A DNA stretch of 64,000 nt from Pachyseris speciosa (lineage: Eukaryota; Cnidaria; Anthozoa; Scleractinia; Pachyseridae): the NCBI GenBank assembly GCA_016490735.1, contig JAEMWC010001356.1:1-64000 (forward strand). Direction: 5' to 3'. Numbering within the stretch: the first letter of the stretch is position 1; every line of letters begins with the position of its first letter. Position numbers and translations under genes: made by a program. This document shows positions 63,538-64,000 of the stretch, one piece after another. Under the pieces are notes generated by a model. It was not told the DNA's origin. It saw only the letters and a program-made list of their open reading frames with translations, and did not search any database.

Positions 63538-64000
63538 ATGGACGGTTTGTCGCACGACGACCATTTTGCGTTCGTTGCGGCGGCCGTGGTCTATTCGCCC
63601 GACGAAACGAGACCGATATTTCGAGAGATCGCCTTTGCGCGCAACCCGCACAAAGTAACGGTAAAAACCATGACCGCGACCAACGTTTGGCGATTCCAAA
63701 ATCCCTTCACCTTCGTACAGCTCGACGAAAGGCGCAGAGACGAAGAAAACTTTGCTCGAAAAAAAATACACGGCTTGAAGTACTCGTCCAGCCGATACGA
63801 ATGGTCGTGCTTTCCTTTAAAGCAATACGAGGTATTTTGGATGGTTAAGGAGTGTTGGGAAGGATGGCGTCGAAAAAATGTAGAAAACAAACCGACGACG
63901 GTATTTTACTACCAAACGGAAGTGGGGTCCCTGCTAAAATTGCTGGGCATTCCGTGCGTCGACATTACGAAAGTGCCCGAGGGAAACGCGTTCGATCCTT
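63538..64000 (+). CDS. family H exonuclease-like protein, partial (runs off the window)
   Basis: ATG 63538 in GCCATGG context; 154 codons to the window end without a stop. Landmarks shared with the 37.6 kb gene: FREIAFARNP (cf. YVRELGSVDW), IHGLKYSSS (cf. ITGLTFYP), then VFWMVKECW, VFYYQTEVGSLLKLLG and IPCVDI (cf. IPSVDL). The N-terminal acidic DxEG motif is replaced (AAVVYSPDE), so catalysis may be lost. The intact upstream frame supports this as a real gene; the C-terminal Cys/His part lies outside the window. Confidence 0.6.
   Translation, partial: MDGLSHDDHFAFVAAAVVYSPDETRPIFREIAFARNPHKVTVKTMTATNVWRFQNPFTFVQLDERRRDEENFARKKIHGLKYSSSRYEWSCFPLKQYEVFWMVKECWEGWRRKNVENKPTTVFYYQTEVGSLLKLLGIPCVDITKVPEGNAFDP

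Overview
The window looks like a long stretch of a large nuclear double-stranded DNA virus of an invertebrate, or a recently endogenised copy in the host genome. Genes are short, lie on both strands, often have a TATA box 60-140 bp upstream, and include many tandem paralogues. Metazoan-type regulators (SOCS, NEMO/optineurin-like, RCHY1/Pirh2-like, RING fingers) sit beside virus-type genes (adenain-like cysteine protease, thymidylate synthase). No polymerase, capsid, terminase or helicase gene is visible, so the virus family cannot be named from this segment. It reads as an accessory, host-interaction region. A MITE-like element whose termini contain the string AACCTCGTTCCCAGGG resembles repeats I associate with anthozoan cnidarian genomes; that host guess is inference only. 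At least six genes contain short canonical GT-AG introns, which implies nuclear expression.

Layout. 0-2.2 kb: no gene, a CT microsatellite, possibly host-like flank. 2.3-3.8 kb: coiled-coil NEMO/optineurin-like gene broken over four frames. 4.1-6.7 kb: GC-rich tandem repeats. 7.8-9.4 kb: SIM-containing small ORF, adenain-like protease, SOCS homologue. 9.4-10.9 kb: ~410-bp tandem repeats and a MITE. 11.2-24.3 kb: spliced genes, thymidylate synthase, a large kinase-like protein, zinc-module and RING genes. 24.6-43.4 kb: paralogue families and segmental duplications. 43.85-45.91 kb: two adjacent long inverted repeats with 15 CACGTG sites, a candidate origin or regulatory hub. 46-54.7 kb: spliced RING genes, three tandem family A genes, RCHY1-like E3. 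54.7-58.3 kb: TA microsatellite, a hairpin and minisatellite arrays related to the 4-6 kb array. 58.4-64 kb: a large acidic protein, an unknown gene, and a partial exonuclease-like gene running off the end.

Family names used below: A (31.6, 47.1, 48.2, 49.2 kb), B (18.0, 35.6, 36.4, 51.2 kb), C RING-like (21.4, 32.6 kb), D RING (46.1 and 53.9 kb, spliced; 50.4 kb, unspliced), E (24.6, 30.5, 30.9 kb), F (26.2, 39.5, 42.4 kb), G membrane (27.9, 29.7 kb), H exonuclease-like (37.6, 63.5 kb).

A recurring theme is the ubiquitin/NF-kB/JAK-STAT axis: a SOCS-box protein, a ubiquitin-binding coiled-coil adaptor, a Pirh2-like E3, several RING proteins and a SUMO-interaction motif. Several genes are broken by single-base frame changes, mostly at homopolymers and all of the same sign. 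That could be assembly error or early decay of an endogenous copy.
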